Assembly (NCBI GenBank): GCA_024280945.1
Contig: JAMXLO010000143.1
Span: forward strand, 1 to 64,000
Direction of reading: 5' to 3'
Length of the DNA: 64,000 nucleotides
Source of the DNA: Acetobacteraceae bacterium
Lineage (GTDB): Bacteria > Pseudomonadota > Alphaproteobacteria > Acetobacterales > Acetobacteraceae
Positions 34,540-43,488 of the stretch are shown here, piece by piece. The first letter of the stretch is position 1. Each line of letters starts with the position of its first letter. The position numbers and the translations under genes were made by a program. The notes under the pieces were generated by a model. The model ran no database searches and was not told the DNA's origin. It saw only the letters and a program-made list of their open reading frames with translations.

Positions 34540-35745
34540 TCAACCGCCGAAGGCAGACAGTCCGGTCTGAGCCCGGCCAAGGATCAGGGCATGCACGTCG
34601 TGCGTGCCCTCATACGTATTTACAGCCTCCAGGTTCATGACGTGACGGATCACGTGGTACTCGTCAGCCACGCCGTTGCCACCGTGCATGTCGCGCGCGG
34701 TGCGGGCGATCTCCAGCGCCTTGCCGCAGTTGTTGCGCTTCAGCAGGCTGATCATCTCCGGCGCCGCATTGTCCTCGTCGATCAGCCGGCCGAGCCGCAG
34801 CACCGCCTGCAGTCCAAGCGTTATCTCGGTCTGCATGTCCACGAGCTTCTTCTGGATCAGTTGCGTCGCCGCCAGCGGCCGGCCGAACATGATGCGCTGC
34901 ATCGTATAGTCGCGCGCTGCCTGCCAGCAGGACTCGGCCGCGCCCAGTGCACCCCACGCAATGCCATATCGTGCGTTGTTCAGGCAGGAGAATGGCCCGC
35001 GCAGCCCTTTCACCGCGGGCAGCATCGCGTCCTCCGGCACCATGACATTGTCCATCATGATCATGCCGGTGGTGGACGCGCGCAGCGAAAACTTGCCCTC
35101 GATCCTCGGTGCACTCAGCCCGGGCGTGCCCTTTTCCAGGATGAACCCACGGATGTCGCCGGCATCGTCCTTCGCCCACACCACCAGCACATCCGCCAGC
35201 GGCGAGTTGGTGATCCAGGTTTTCGATCCGTTCAGCACATAGCCGCCGTCGACCTTCTTCGCGCGCGTGCGCATCGAGGCAGGATCGGAGCCGGCATCCG
35301 GTTCGGTCAGGCCGAAGCAGCCGACCCATTCGCCGCTGCGCAGCTTCGGCAGGTATTTTTCCCGCTGAACCTCGGAACCAAAATCCCAGATCGGATACAT
35401 CACCAAGGAAGACTGCACCGAGAAGGCGGATCGGTAGCCGGAATCGACCCGCTCGACCTCGCGTGCGATCAGCCCGTAGCTGACATAGTTCACACCAGCG
35501 CAGCCATAGCCTTCGAGCGTGGCGCCAAGAAATCCCATCTCGCCCATCTCATTCATGATTTCGCGATGGAACTTTTCGTGCCGATTCGCCTCGATCACCC
35601 GCGGGAGCAACTTCTCCTGACAGTATTCTCGCGCGGCGTCGCGGATCGCGCGCTCCTCCTCGGCCAGCTGCTGGTCGAGCCGGAGCGCATCATCCCACTG
35701 AAACGGGGTGAAGTGGCTCTTGTGACGTATGGGCGCGTCATTCAT
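34540..35745 (-). CDS. gcdH: Glutaryl-CoA dehydrogenase
   Basis: A 401-residue acyl-CoA dehydrogenase. Segments such as [50 protein letters not shown] and [14 protein letters not shown] are typical of GcdH, and the catalytic Glu lies in [20 protein letters not shown]. It oxidises and decarboxylates glutaryl-CoA to crotonyl-CoA in lysine and tryptophan breakdown, passing electrons to ETF (7-9 kb); hbd there can act on the later 3-hydroxybutyryl-CoA. It overlaps the helicase gene stop by four bases (ATGA). Confidence 0.95.
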   Translation of the reverse strand: MNDAPIRHKSHFTPFQWDDALRLDQQLAEEERAIRDAAREYCQEKLLPRVIEANRHEKFHREIMNEMGEMGFLGATLEGYGCAGVNYVSYGLIAREVERVDSGYRSAFSVQSSLVMYPIWDFGSEVQREKYLPKLRSGEWVGCFGLTEPDAGSDPASMRTRAKKVDGGYVLNGSKTWITNSPLADVLVVWAKDDAGDIRGFILEKGTPGLSAPRIEGKFSLRASTTGMIMMDNVMVPEDAMLPAVKGLRGPFSCLNNARYGIAWGALGAAESCWQAARDYTMQRIMFGRPLAATQLIQKKLVDMQTEITLGLQAVLRLGRLIDEDNAAPEMISLLKRNNCGKALEIARTARDMHGGNGVADEYHVIRHVMNLEAVNTYEGTHDVHALILGRAQTGLSAFGG

Positions 35746-37295
35746 GCCTTGCCCTCCCGCTGTTTGCTGACGACGCGCGGACGCAGCAGCATGAATGCGG
35801 GCACGTCATCGCCAAAACCCTGGACGGGCGCGCTCGCTTCCTCAATCTGGCGCCGCGGCTCACGTCGCGGCGCGTCACGCCGAGATGGTTCGCGTGGCTT
35901 CTCCCTTTTGGCCGCTGGTTTCGCGCTCGCCGGTGCCTTGGCTGCCGGTTGCACACGCGTCGGTGCCTTGGCTCGCGGCGCCCGTCCGCGCCCGCGCCGG
36001 CGGCGCCCGTCATCCTCGGCCCAATCGACCGGGTCCAGACCTTCGACATTGACCGGCGGAATCGGATGGCCGATCAGCTTTTCGATCGCCTCCACCGCCA
36101 CTCGGTCGTCGGGCATGGCGATGGTGAACGCGTGTCCTTCCAGCCCCGCGCGACCTGTCCGGCCGATGCGATGCACATAGTCCTCGGCATGATGCGGCAC
36201 GTCGAAATTGAACACATGCGACAGGCCGCCGATGTCGAGGCCACGTGCGGCGACATCGCTGCACACCAGCAGCTGCAGCTCATTCGCCTTGAATTTTTCC
36301 AGCGTCGCAAAGCGGACCGTCTGCGCCATGTCGCCGTGCAGCGCGCCGACGCTGAACTTATGCCGCGTCAGCGACTTGTGCAGGATGTCCACGTCGCGCT
36401 TGCGATTGCAGAAGATCAGCGCGTTCTGCACCTTCTGGGTTCGGATCAGTCGCCGCAGCGCCTCACGCTTGTCGTGCTCCGCGACCAGCACCAGGCCTTC
36501 GGTGATCGTGGTCGCCACCGACGCCGGCCGAGCAACCGCGACCTCCTTCGGATTCGACAGGAACTTGTCCGCCAGCCGGCGAATCTCGGGAAACAGCGTG
36601 GCGCTGAAGAACAACGTCTGCCGGTTGCGCGGCAACAGCGTGACGATGCGCTCGACATCCGGGATGAAGCCCATGTCCAGCATGCGATCAGCTTCATCGA
36701 TCACCAGAATCTTGACATCCGACAACAGGATCGAGCCACGTTCGAACATGTCGATCAATCTGCCGGGCGTGGCGATCAGCACATCGACGCCGCGCATCAG
36801 CACGTCGCGCTGGTCGGTCATGCTCTCGCCGCCGATAACCAGGGCGTGGGTCAGCTTCAGATACTTGCCGTACTGGATGAAGTTCTCGGCCACCTGCAGT
36901 GCGAGCTCGCGCGTCGGCTCAAGGATCAGGCTGCGTGGCATGCGTGCCCGCGCCCGAGAGCCGGTCAGGATATCGAGCATCGGCAGGGTGAAGCTGGCGG
37001 TCTTGCCGGTCCCGGTCTGCGCCGTGCCAAGTACGTCACGCCCCATCAGCACGACAGGAATCGCCTGTTCCTGGATGGGGGTGGGATGGCGATAGCCCAT
37101 CTCGGCGATGGCGCGGAGCACTGACTCGGACAGGCCCAGCTCGACAAACAGTGGGCGAGAGGCTTCTTCAGAGGTGGACGCGTCGGGTCGCGTCGCAGCG
37201 ACGGGTGCACGTTCAATCGGATCCGCCGGGGCGGTCGTGGTATCGTTCAAATCCGGTCCAGTCGCTGGCTTGGTGGTCGCACTGCTGCGCAGCAC
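35742..37295 (-). CDS. DEAD-box RNA helicase (RhlE-type)
   Basis: A 517-residue helicase with all core motifs: Q motif ([11 protein letters not shown]), I (AQTGTGKT), Ia (PTRELALQ), II (DEAD), III (SAT), V/VI ([26 protein letters not shown]). A long N-terminal extension and a basic Arg/Ala/Pro tail ([13 protein letters not shown] and further) bind RNA. It acts in RNA turnover or ribosome assembly. The start is GTG 37295. Coupling to gcdH by a 4-base overlap is probably a transcription convenience rather than a functional link. Confidence 0.93.
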   Translation of the reverse strand: MLRSSATTKPATGPDLNDTTTAPADPIERAPVAATRPDASTSEEASRPLFVELGLSESVLRAIAEMGYRHPTPIQEQAIPVVLMGRDVLGTAQTGTGKTASFTLPMLDILTGSRARARMPRSLILEPTRELALQVAENFIQYGKYLKLTHALVIGGESMTDQRDVLMRGVDVLIATPGRLIDMFERGSILLSDVKILVIDEADRMLDMGFIPDVERIVTLLPRNRQTLFFSATLFPEIRRLADKFLSNPKEVAVARPASVATTITEGLVLVAEHDKREALRRLIRTQKVQNALIFCNRKRDVDILHKSLTRHKFSVGALHGDMAQTVRFATLEKFKANELQLLVCSDVAARGLDIGGLSHVFNFDVPHHAEDYVHRIGRTGRAGLEGHAFTIAMPDDRVAVEAIEKLIGHPIPPVNVEGLDPVDWAEDDGRRRRGRGRAPRAKAPTRVQPAAKAPASAKPAAKREKPREPSRRDAPRREPRRQIEEASAPVQGFGDDVPAFMLLRPRVVSKQREGKA

Positions 37296-37463
37296 CCGCG
37301 CGAAACCCGCCGCGAAGACGGCATGCCGCGCATAACAAGCCTGGTATCAGGAGTAAGCTTCTGAAAGTCAAGCGCAACGCGCTACGGCTTGAAGTCCGGC
37401 TGCACCGCTGGCATGCCTGCGCAGTGAAGTTCCGCGCTGCTCGATCGGGCTGAGGTCACTGGC

Positions 37464-37832
37464 ATGATCAATCGCATATTTCGCATCCTTCGGGGCGCGC
37501 TTGCCATCGTGGCGTTCGGGGGCGTCCTGGTCGGGGCGTCCCTTCCCGCGGCGGCACGCGTCTGGGTCGGGTTCGGGTTCCCTCTCTATGTCGGCCCGCC
37601 CGCCTACTACCCTCCGCCGGTCTACTATCCGCCACCGCCTGCCTATTATTATCCGCCACCGGTGTACTACCCCCCGGCGGCATATGCTTACGCGCCGCCG
37701 CCGCAATATAGCCCCTCCCGCCAGTCATGCGTCGTCTCTGGCACGGTCTGCGCGATGGAGCATCCGGTCGTCCCAGGGTCCTCCTGTTACTGCACGACAG
37801 CGCAGGGTCGCGTCTGGGGACGCGCCACCTGA
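37464..37832 (+). CDS. Exported Tyr/Pro-rich small protein
   Basis: A 122-residue protein with a signal peptide (about 1-30, cut near PAAA) and a central stretch of PPxYY and YYPPP repeats from residue 45 to 80, followed by a Cys-containing tail (SCVVSGTVCAM and GSSCYCTTAQGRVWG). Such PPYY-rich proteins are common as small envelope proteins in alphaproteobacteria, function unknown. Four cysteines suggest disulfides. It overlaps the following GH15 gene by one base (TGATG), so the two are coupled. Confidence 0.7.
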   Translation: MINRIFRILRGALAIVAFGGVLVGASLPAAARVWVGFGFPLYVGPPAYYPPPVYYPPPPAYYYPPPVYYPPAAYAYAPPPQYSPSRQSCVVSGTVCAMEHPVVPGSSCYCTTAQGRVWGRAT

Positions 37833-39706
37833 TGGCGGCGCCCCCAGGATCCGGACCACCGGAGAACGCCAGACGGCCTCGGCGTGCTCCGTCCACGAAC
37901 GGCACGCACGGGTACCCCGCGGTGCCCATTGAGGATTACGCGCTGATCGGCGACTGCCACAGCGCGGCGCTGGTAAGCCGCGAGGGGTCCATCGACTGGC
38001 TGTGCTGGCCCCGGTTCGACAGCCCTGCCTGCTTCGCCGCTCTGGTCGGCACCCCTGACAATGGCCGCTGGCGGATCGCGCCGGTCGCGCCGGCGCGCAT
38101 TCGCCGGCAGTACCGGCCAGGCACGCTGATCCTGGAGACGATCTTCGAAACCCAGGACGGCAGCGTGGCACTGATCGACTTCATGACAGCGACCGACGGG
38201 ACCTCATCCGTTGTGCGCATCGTGGAAGGGCGCAGCGGCAAGGTGGACATGCACCTCGACCTGGTCCTGCGCTTCGACTACGGCTCGGCCATTCCATGGG
38301 TGACGCGACTGCAGCACGGCACGGGCCTGCGCGCCATCGCCGGCCCGGATGTCGTCCTGCTGCACAGCGGGGTGCATCTGCGCGGGCACCATTTCACCAC
38401 CGTCAGCGAATTCACCGTTGCCGAGGGACAACGAATTCCGTTCACCCTGACCCACGGCATGTCGCACCGCGCCGATCCGGCTATGCCGGACGCGAATGTG
38501 GCGCTCGACAAGGTGACGGCGACCTGGAGCGCCTGGTCCTCCCGCTGCACGACGCAGGGGGAGTGGCGCGAGGTGGTCCAGCGATCGCTGCTCACGCTTA
38601 AGGCGCTGACCTATGATCCGACGGGCGGCATCGTTGCAGCACCGACCACCTCGCTGCCGGAGCAACTCGGCGGCCCGCGCAACTGGGACTACCGGTTCTG
38701 CTGGCTCCGCGACGCGACCTTCACGCTGCTGGCGCTGATGCACGCCGGCTACCAGGATGAGGCGCAGGCCTGGGGTGCGTGGCTGCGCCGCAGTGTGGCC
38801 GGCACCCCATCGCAGGTGCAGACGCTTTACGGCCTGGCGGGCGAGCGCTGGCTGATGGAGTGGGAAGTTCCATGGCTGGCAGGCTATGGCGGAGCCAGGC
38901 CCGTGCGCATCGGCAATGCAGCAAGCGCGCAGTTGCAGCTCGACGTGTACGGCGAGCTCATGGACGCGTTCTACCAGGAGATGCAGTTTGGCCTGGCTCG
39001 CCCTTCAGCAAGCTGGGACATCCAGCGCGCCCTGATCTCGCATCTCGGCGAGATATGGGACCAGCCTGACGAGAGCATCTGGGAGGTACGCGGCGGCTCC
39101 CGGCACTTCACCTTTTCCAAGGCAATGGCCTGGGTCGCGATGGACCGCGTCATTCGCGGCGCCGAACAGTTCAACCTGCCGGGAAAACTTGACGAGTGGC
39201 GAGCCCTGCGCCAGCGGATCCATGATTCGGTCTGCCGCGAGGGATACAACGAGCAGAAGCAGAGCTTCGTGCAGTACTACGGCGGCGACACGCTCGACGC
39301 CAGCCTGCTCCTGTTGCCGATGGTCGGGTTTCTGCCGCCGAACGATCCGCGCATCAAAGGCACGGTCGCGGCGATCCAGCGCGACTTGACCATCGACGGC
39401 CTGGTACTGCGCTATCGCACCCATGAAGGCGTGGATGGCTTGCCCGCCGGCGAAGGCGTGTTTCTCGCCTGCAGCTTCTGGCTGGCGGACAACCTGATCC
39501 TGCAGGGTCGGCACCGCGAAGCGCGCGCGCTGTTCATGCGGCTGCTCGGACTTTGCAACGACGTCGGCCTCCTGGCGGAGGAATACGACCCGAGGACGAA
39601 GCGGCAATTGGGGAACTTCCCGCAGGCCTTCTCGCACCTGGCCCTGATCAACACCGCGCTGAACTTGCACAACCACGGTCCCGCACACCGGCGACGTCAC
39701 GCTTGA
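37832..39706 (+). CDS. GH15-type glucoamylase/trehalase family enzyme
   Basis: A 624-residue protein. The N-terminal beta-sandwich domain (IEDYALIGDCHSAALVSREGSIDWLCWPRFDSPACFAALVG) and the catalytic (alpha/alpha)6 barrel (GGPRNWDYRFCWLRDATFTLLAL, FLACSFWLADNLILQGRHREARALF, LLAEEYDPRTKRQLGNFPQAFSHLALIN) are typical of bacterial GH15-like proteins annotated glucoamylase or trehalase. The catalytic Glu pair is in the EE region near EEYDP. It lacks a signal peptide, so it should act in the cytoplasm on trehalose, maltose or isomaltose type sugars. ATG 37832 overlaps the preceding stop. Confidence 0.9.
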   Translation: MAAPPGSGPPENARRPRRAPSTNGTHGYPAVPIEDYALIGDCHSAALVSREGSIDWLCWPRFDSPACFAALVGTPDNGRWRIAPVAPARIRRQYRPGTLILETIFETQDGSVALIDFMTATDGTSSVVRIVEGRSGKVDMHLDLVLRFDYGSAIPWVTRLQHGTGLRAIAGPDVVLLHSGVHLRGHHFTTVSEFTVAEGQRIPFTLTHGMSHRADPAMPDANVALDKVTATWSAWSSRCTTQGEWREVVQRSLLTLKALTYDPTGGIVAAPTTSLPEQLGGPRNWDYRFCWLRDATFTLLALMHAGYQDEAQAWGAWLRRSVAGTPSQVQTLYGLAGERWLMEWEVPWLAGYGGARPVRIGNAASAQLQLDVYGELMDAFYQEMQFGLARPSASWDIQRALISHLGEIWDQPDESIWEVRGGSRHFTFSKAMAWVAMDRVIRGAEQFNLPGKLDEWRALRQRIHDSVCREGYNEQKQSFVQYYGGDTLDASLLLLPMVGFLPPNDPRIKGTVAAIQRDLTIDGLVLRYRTHEGVDGLPAGEGVFLACSFWLADNLILQGRHREARALFMRLLGLCNDVGLLAEEYDPRTKRQLGNFPQAFSHLALINTALNLHNHGPAHRRRHA

Positions 39707-39761
39707 CGACTGACACGTCCTGTTCACATTAGTGACATCGTCCTGACTTCGAACGGCGGCT

Positions 39762-40583
39762 ATGGCCCCTGCCGGTATGCTGGAAATCGATAAAGTCACG
39801 CGTCGGTTCGGAGAGCTGACCGCGGTCAGCGAAGCCACGCTGGCGATACCAGGCGGGCAGATGGTCGGTATCATCGGCCGGTCGGGCGCAGGCAAGTCGA
39901 CGCTGCTGCGGATGGTGAACCGGCTGATCGAGCCGACCACGGGTCGCGTGGCGTTCGACGGCCGTGACATCACCCAGCTGCGTGGCCGAAGGCTGCACAG
40001 CTGGCGCGCCAGTGCCGCGATGATCTTCCAGCAGTTCAACCTGGTGCCGCGGCTGGACGTGTTGACCAATGTGCTGGTGGGGCGGCTGAACCGCATCCCC
40101 ACGACGCGGGCTTTGCTGAAGCTTTTCACCGCGCGTGAGCGCGCGCTGGCGATTGGCGCGCTCGATCGTCTCGGCATCGCCGATCTTGCGCTGAAACGAG
40201 CCGACACCTTGTCGGGCGGGCAGCAACAGCGTGTGGCAATCGCACGGGCACTGATGCAGGAGCCACGCATCCTGCTGGCAGACGAGCCGATCGCGTCGCT
40301 TGATCCGATGAATGCCAAGCTGGTGATGGACGCTCTGCGCGACATCAACCGGCGCGATGGCATCACCGTGCTGTGCAACCTCCACACGCTGGATACGGCC
40401 CGCGCCTATTGCGATCGCATCGTCGGGATGGCGCAGGGGCGGATCGTGTTCGATGGCGCGCCGGAAGCACTGGACGAGGCGACAGTCCGTGCGATCTACG
40501 GCACGGCTGACCGTGCACTCGATGAGCGAATCACGTCCACGAGTATAGGAGCGGCGGCACTACCCGCATTCGCTCGAGCCTGA
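39762..40583 (+). CDS. phnC: Phosphonate-type ABC transporter ATP-binding protein
   Basis: A 273-residue ATPase with Walker [10 protein letters not shown], the Q loop [21 protein letters not shown], signature LSGGQQQRV, Walker B ILLADEP and the PhnC-type C-terminal segment ([22 protein letters not shown]). With PhnD and two PhnE it would import a phosphonate, phosphite or phosphate ester. An internal ATG at 39777 is possible. phnD starts 18 bases after the stop. Confidence 0.92.
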   Translation: MAPAGMLEIDKVTRRFGELTAVSEATLAIPGGQMVGIIGRSGAGKSTLLRMVNRLIEPTTGRVAFDGRDITQLRGRRLHSWRASAAMIFQQFNLVPRLDVLTNVLVGRLNRIPTTRALLKLFTARERALAIGALDRLGIADLALKRADTLSGGQQQRVAIARALMQEPRILLADEPIASLDPMNAKLVMDALRDINRRDGITVLCNLHTLDTARAYCDRIVGMAQGRIVFDGAPEALDEATVRAIYGTADRALDERITSTSIGAAALPAFARA

Positions 40584-40601
40584 CATCAAGGGGAGAAAGC
40601 C

Positions 40602-41519
40602 ATGCTTCGCAGAATGTTGCTGGCGGCAGTTGCCGCCTGCGGTCTCGCGGCCATGTCCACGCACGCCGAGGAGAGGCCCAAGGAATTCCGCGTTGGCTTG
40701 CTGGGTGGTGAGAACACCCAGGATCGGCTGGCACGCTACGGCAGGTTTCAAGAGCTGCTGCAGCAGAAGTTAGGCATTCCGGTGAAGCTGTTCCCTGCCG
40801 CCGACTATGCCGGCGTGATGCAGGGGATTGCTGCCGGTCAGCTCGAAATGGCAGGATTTGGCGCCTCTGGTTTCGCCGGCGCGTGGCTTGACTGCAAGTG
40901 CATCGAGCCGATCGTCGTGCCGCAGGAAAACGATGGTTCCACCTACTACTACTCGGTCATGGTCGTGCGTGCCGACTCCGGCATCAAGTCGCTGGAGGAC
41001 ATGAAGGGGCACTCGCTGGCCTGGGCCGATCCGAACTCGACCTCCGGCTATCTGATCCCCAGTGCGACGTTGAAGTCGAAGGGCATCAAGCTGGACGACG
41101 GCGCGTATTTCTCCAAGACGGGTTTCTCGGGCGGACACGAACAGGGCGTGGTTGCCGTGTTGAATAAGCAGTACGACGGAGCCGTGACTTGGACCTCCGG
41201 CCAGGGCGAGATGTCCGAGGGTTACACGCGCGGCAACCTGCGTTCGATGATCGACAAGCACATGCTGAAGATGTCGGACATCCGTATCATTTGGCAGTCA
41301 GGCAAGATTCCCAACGGGCCATGGGCGGTGCGCACCGCGCTGTCACCTGAGTTGAAGCATGAAGTTACCGCCTTCATGCTCGATCTGCCGAAGTCACACA
41401 AGGACGTCTATGACGATGTCGAGCGCGGCTCTGGCGTCGGCTATGCACCGGCGACGATGGAGCTGTACCACGACATTATCGAACTGCGAGAGGCAGAGCA
41501 GCGCGCCAACCGTTCCTAG
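40602..41519 (+). CDS. phnD: Phosphonate-type ABC substrate-binding protein
   Basis: A 305-residue periplasmic protein with signal peptide (MLRRMLLAAVAACGLAAMSTHAEE) and the PhnD-family core: FRVGLLGGENTQDRLARYG, GIAAGQLEMAGFGAS, YYSVMVVRADSGIKSLEDMKG, WADPNSTSGYLIPSA and VTWTSGQGEMSEG. Ribosome site AAGGGGAG before ATG 40602. The TAG stop is formed by the CTAG at the left edge of a palindromic element that separates this gene from phnE. Confidence 0.92.
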   Translation: MLRRMLLAAVAACGLAAMSTHAEERPKEFRVGLLGGENTQDRLARYGRFQELLQQKLGIPVKLFPAADYAGVMQGIAAGQLEMAGFGASGFAGAWLDCKCIEPIVVPQENDGSTYYYSVMVVRADSGIKSLEDMKGHSLAWADPNSTSGYLIPSATLKSKGIKLDDGAYFSKTGFSGGHEQGVVAVLNKQYDGAVTWTSGQGEMSEGYTRGNLRSMIDKHMLKMSDIRIIWQSGKIPNGPWAVRTALSPELKHEVTAFMLDLPKSHKDVYDDVERGSGVGYAPATMELYHDIIELREAEQRANRS

Positions 41520-41583
41520 TATCCGATCGCAGAGGAGCGTGAGTCGCGTGCGACACGCGATCCGCCGCGTGAATCGGATACTC
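41516..41583. repeat. Palindromic element related to sub-type 2, inside the phn operon
   Basis: A 68-bp imperfect palindrome that begins with CTAGTATCCGAT and ends with ATCGGATACTC, so the ends are inverted copies of TAGTATCCGAT; inside is a second dyad, GCGTG with CACGC. The left CTAG holds the phnD stop codon. Compared with sub-type 2, TAGTGTCC is replaced by TAGTATCC and the interior differs. Confidence 0.65.
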
Positions 41584-41598
41584 AAACCAAACAGCGAC

Positions 41599-41627
41599 GT
41601 GCCGACTTTCACTGAAGGTCGGCACTA
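41599..41627. repeat. Hairpin ending in CTAG just before phnE
   Basis: GTGCCGAC (41599-41606) pairs with GTCGGCAC (41618-41625) over an 11-base loop, and the right arm ends in CTAG (41624-41627). The phnE GTG start is two bases further on. It may be the remnant of another small element or part of the 41516 element, and it could affect translation of phnE. Confidence 0.55.
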
Positions 41628-41628
41628 G

Positions 41629-42552
41629 GTGGAGGCCATAGACCATCCCGCGTATCGTGCATTCCTGGCACGCTACGCGGAATTGCGTCGGGCGCGACGC
41701 AATGAAACCGCCCTCCTGATCGCGATCTTTGGCCTGCTGGTACTGATCTCAGTCATCGCGTCCGGCTTCTACCCTGACAAGCTGGCGGCCGGCGTGCCGA
41801 AGATCGGCGAGTATTTCGGCAAGCTGTTCAGCATCGTGCCGCAACGCGGTGCGGAACCGGTTCCGGTCCTGTCCTTCGCGCACCTGTTCGGCGGCGTGAA
41901 GCAGCCACAGTCGATAGCCTACTGGTTCTACCGCTTCGGCACCTACGCGACGCTGCTTTGGCAGACCATTCAAATGGCGATCCTGGCAACGGCCATGGGT
42001 TTCACCGGCGCCTTCGTGCTGTCGTTTCCTGCGGCTCGCAATCTGGCGGGGCATGGTCCTGTGCCGTGGACGGTGCGACGGCTGCTGGAGCTGATGCGCT
42101 CGGTCCCACAGGTGGTGCTGGCATTCATCCTTGTGTGGCCATTCGGGATCGGCCCACTCGCCGGCATTCTCGCGATCGGCATCCACTCCACCGGCGCTCT
42201 GGGAAAACTGTTTTCCGAGGTCAACGAGAACGCCGATATGCGTCCGGTCGAAGGCATGACGGCAGCCGGCGGCAAGTGGGCGCAGTCGATGCGCTACGGT
42301 GTGGTGCCGCAGGTGCTGCCGGGCTTCCTCAGCTACGCGCTGCTGCGCTTCGAGATCAACGTCCGATCATCCACGATCATCGGCTTCGTCGGCGCCGGCG
42401 GCATCGGCCAGGAGCTCAAGCGGGTGATCGGCTTCAACATCTACGAAGAGGTCAGCGCGATCGCCATCCTGATCCTGATCATCGTGATGCTGATCGACCT
42501 TGCTTCGGAGCAGTTGCGCGGTTGGCTGATCGGCAGCCTGGCGGCGCGATGA
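41629..42552 (+). CDS. phnE: Phosphonate-type ABC permease 1
   Basis: A 307-residue permease with six hydrophobic segments and the PhnE/BPD-transport EAA-like loop (GAGGIGQELKR near residue 255-265, RSSTIIGFVGAGG before it). It starts at GTG 41629; no better start codon exists before the first helix (LLIAIFGLLVLISVIASGF), although there is no clear ribosome site upstream because the palindromic repeats reach to within 2 bases. It pairs with the second PhnE in the membrane. Confidence 0.9.
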   Translation: MEAIDHPAYRAFLARYAELRRARRNETALLIAIFGLLVLISVIASGFYPDKLAAGVPKIGEYFGKLFSIVPQRGAEPVPVLSFAHLFGGVKQPQSIAYWFYRFGTYATLLWQTIQMAILATAMGFTGAFVLSFPAARNLAGHGPVPWTVRRLLELMRSVPQVVLAFILVWPFGIGPLAGILAIGIHSTGALGKLFSEVNENADMRPVEGMTAAGGKWAQSMRYGVVPQVLPGFLSYALLRFEINVRSSTIIGFVGAGGIGQELKRVIGFNIYEEVSAIAILILIIVMLIDLASEQLRGWLIGSLAAR

Positions 42553-43406
42553 GCGGGTCCATCCACCTCGATCGGATCAGCCAGGCGGATATAGAGCGCG
42601 CCCGCACCCGCTTTCCCACAGCGTTCGCCACTCCCTGGCCACAACGCACGCTCCACATTGCGATCGCCGTCACGACAGTGGCGTGGCTCGGCTACCTGCA
42701 CTGGCTGTTCGACTTCGGCAAAATCTTCGCCGGCATCGGCAAACTGTGGGTGATCGTCGGGCTGATGGTGAACTGGTCGGAGTTCGCGACCTGGGACCAT
42801 GTCGAGATCCTGCAATCGATGCTGGAAACCGTGACGATGGCCTTTCTTGGCACATTGCTGGCCTCGATCGTCGCGATGCCGCTGGGTTTCCTGGGCGCAC
42901 GCAATGTGATCCCAGGCACGGCGATGCGCTTTCTGACGCGTCGGCTGTTCGACGTGTTCCGCGGTCTCGATCAACTGATCTGGGCACTGGTGTTCGTTCG
43001 CGCGATGGGACTGGGGCCGATCGCCGGCATTCTGGCAATCTTCGTCGCGGATACCGGTGTGCTGGCTAAGCTGTATTCCGAGGCAATCGAGCATGCAGAG
43101 CGCGGCCAGATGGATGGCGTCCGCGCGGCCGGCGCAGCCAAGCTGATGACCTTGCGTCTCGGCGTGCTGCCGCAGGTGCTGCCGGTGATGCTGAGCCAGG
43201 CGCTGTATCAGCTTGAATCGAACTCGCGCGAGGCGACCATTTTGGGTCTGGTTGGCGCCGGCGGGATCGGACTGCGGCTGTCTGAGCGTATTCAGATCAA
43301 CGCATGGGACCAGGTGGCGTATATCATTATGCTGATCCTGGCCACGGTGGCGGCGATCGACTTCGTCTCGAGGCGCATCCGCACACGATTGATTGCCGGT
43401 CGATGA
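42549..43406 (+). CDS. phnE: Phosphonate-type ABC permease 2
   Basis: A 285-residue permease similar to the first, with the same EAA-type loop (REATILGLVGAGGIGLRLSERI) and about six membrane helices. ATG 42549 overlaps the TGA of permease 1 by four bases (ATGA). Two different PhnE subunits in one operon are known in alphaproteobacterial phosphonate/phosphite transporters and give a heterodimeric pore. No C-P lyase, phosphonatase or phosphite dehydrogenase gene is near, so the substrate is open. Confidence 0.9.
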   Translation: MSGSIHLDRISQADIERARTRFPTAFATPWPQRTLHIAIAVTTVAWLGYLHWLFDFGKIFAGIGKLWVIVGLMVNWSEFATWDHVEILQSMLETVTMAFLGTLLASIVAMPLGFLGARNVIPGTAMRFLTRRLFDVFRGLDQLIWALVFVRAMGLGPIAGILAIFVADTGVLAKLYSEAIEHAERGQMDGVRAAGAAKLMTLRLGVLPQVLPVMLSQALYQLESNSREATILGLVGAGGIGLRLSERIQINAWDQVAYIIMLILATVAAIDFVSRRIRTRLIAGR

Positions 43407-43488
43407 CACATTGCTTAGCGCGTGATGGCCGGGATAGGCCCCGCCACATGTTCAGATCTCCGACGATCCCGCCTTCGATCATCACGCT

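Noticed and set aside
34591-36180. 529-codon plus-strand open frame
   Set aside because: Antisense to gcdH and the helicase tail; low-complexity Arg/Ala-rich.
35949-37124. 391-codon plus-strand open frame
   Set aside because: Antisense to the DEAD-box helicase; no domain pattern.
39005-40387. 460-codon minus-strand open frame
   Set aside because: Antisense to the GH15-type gene and phnC.
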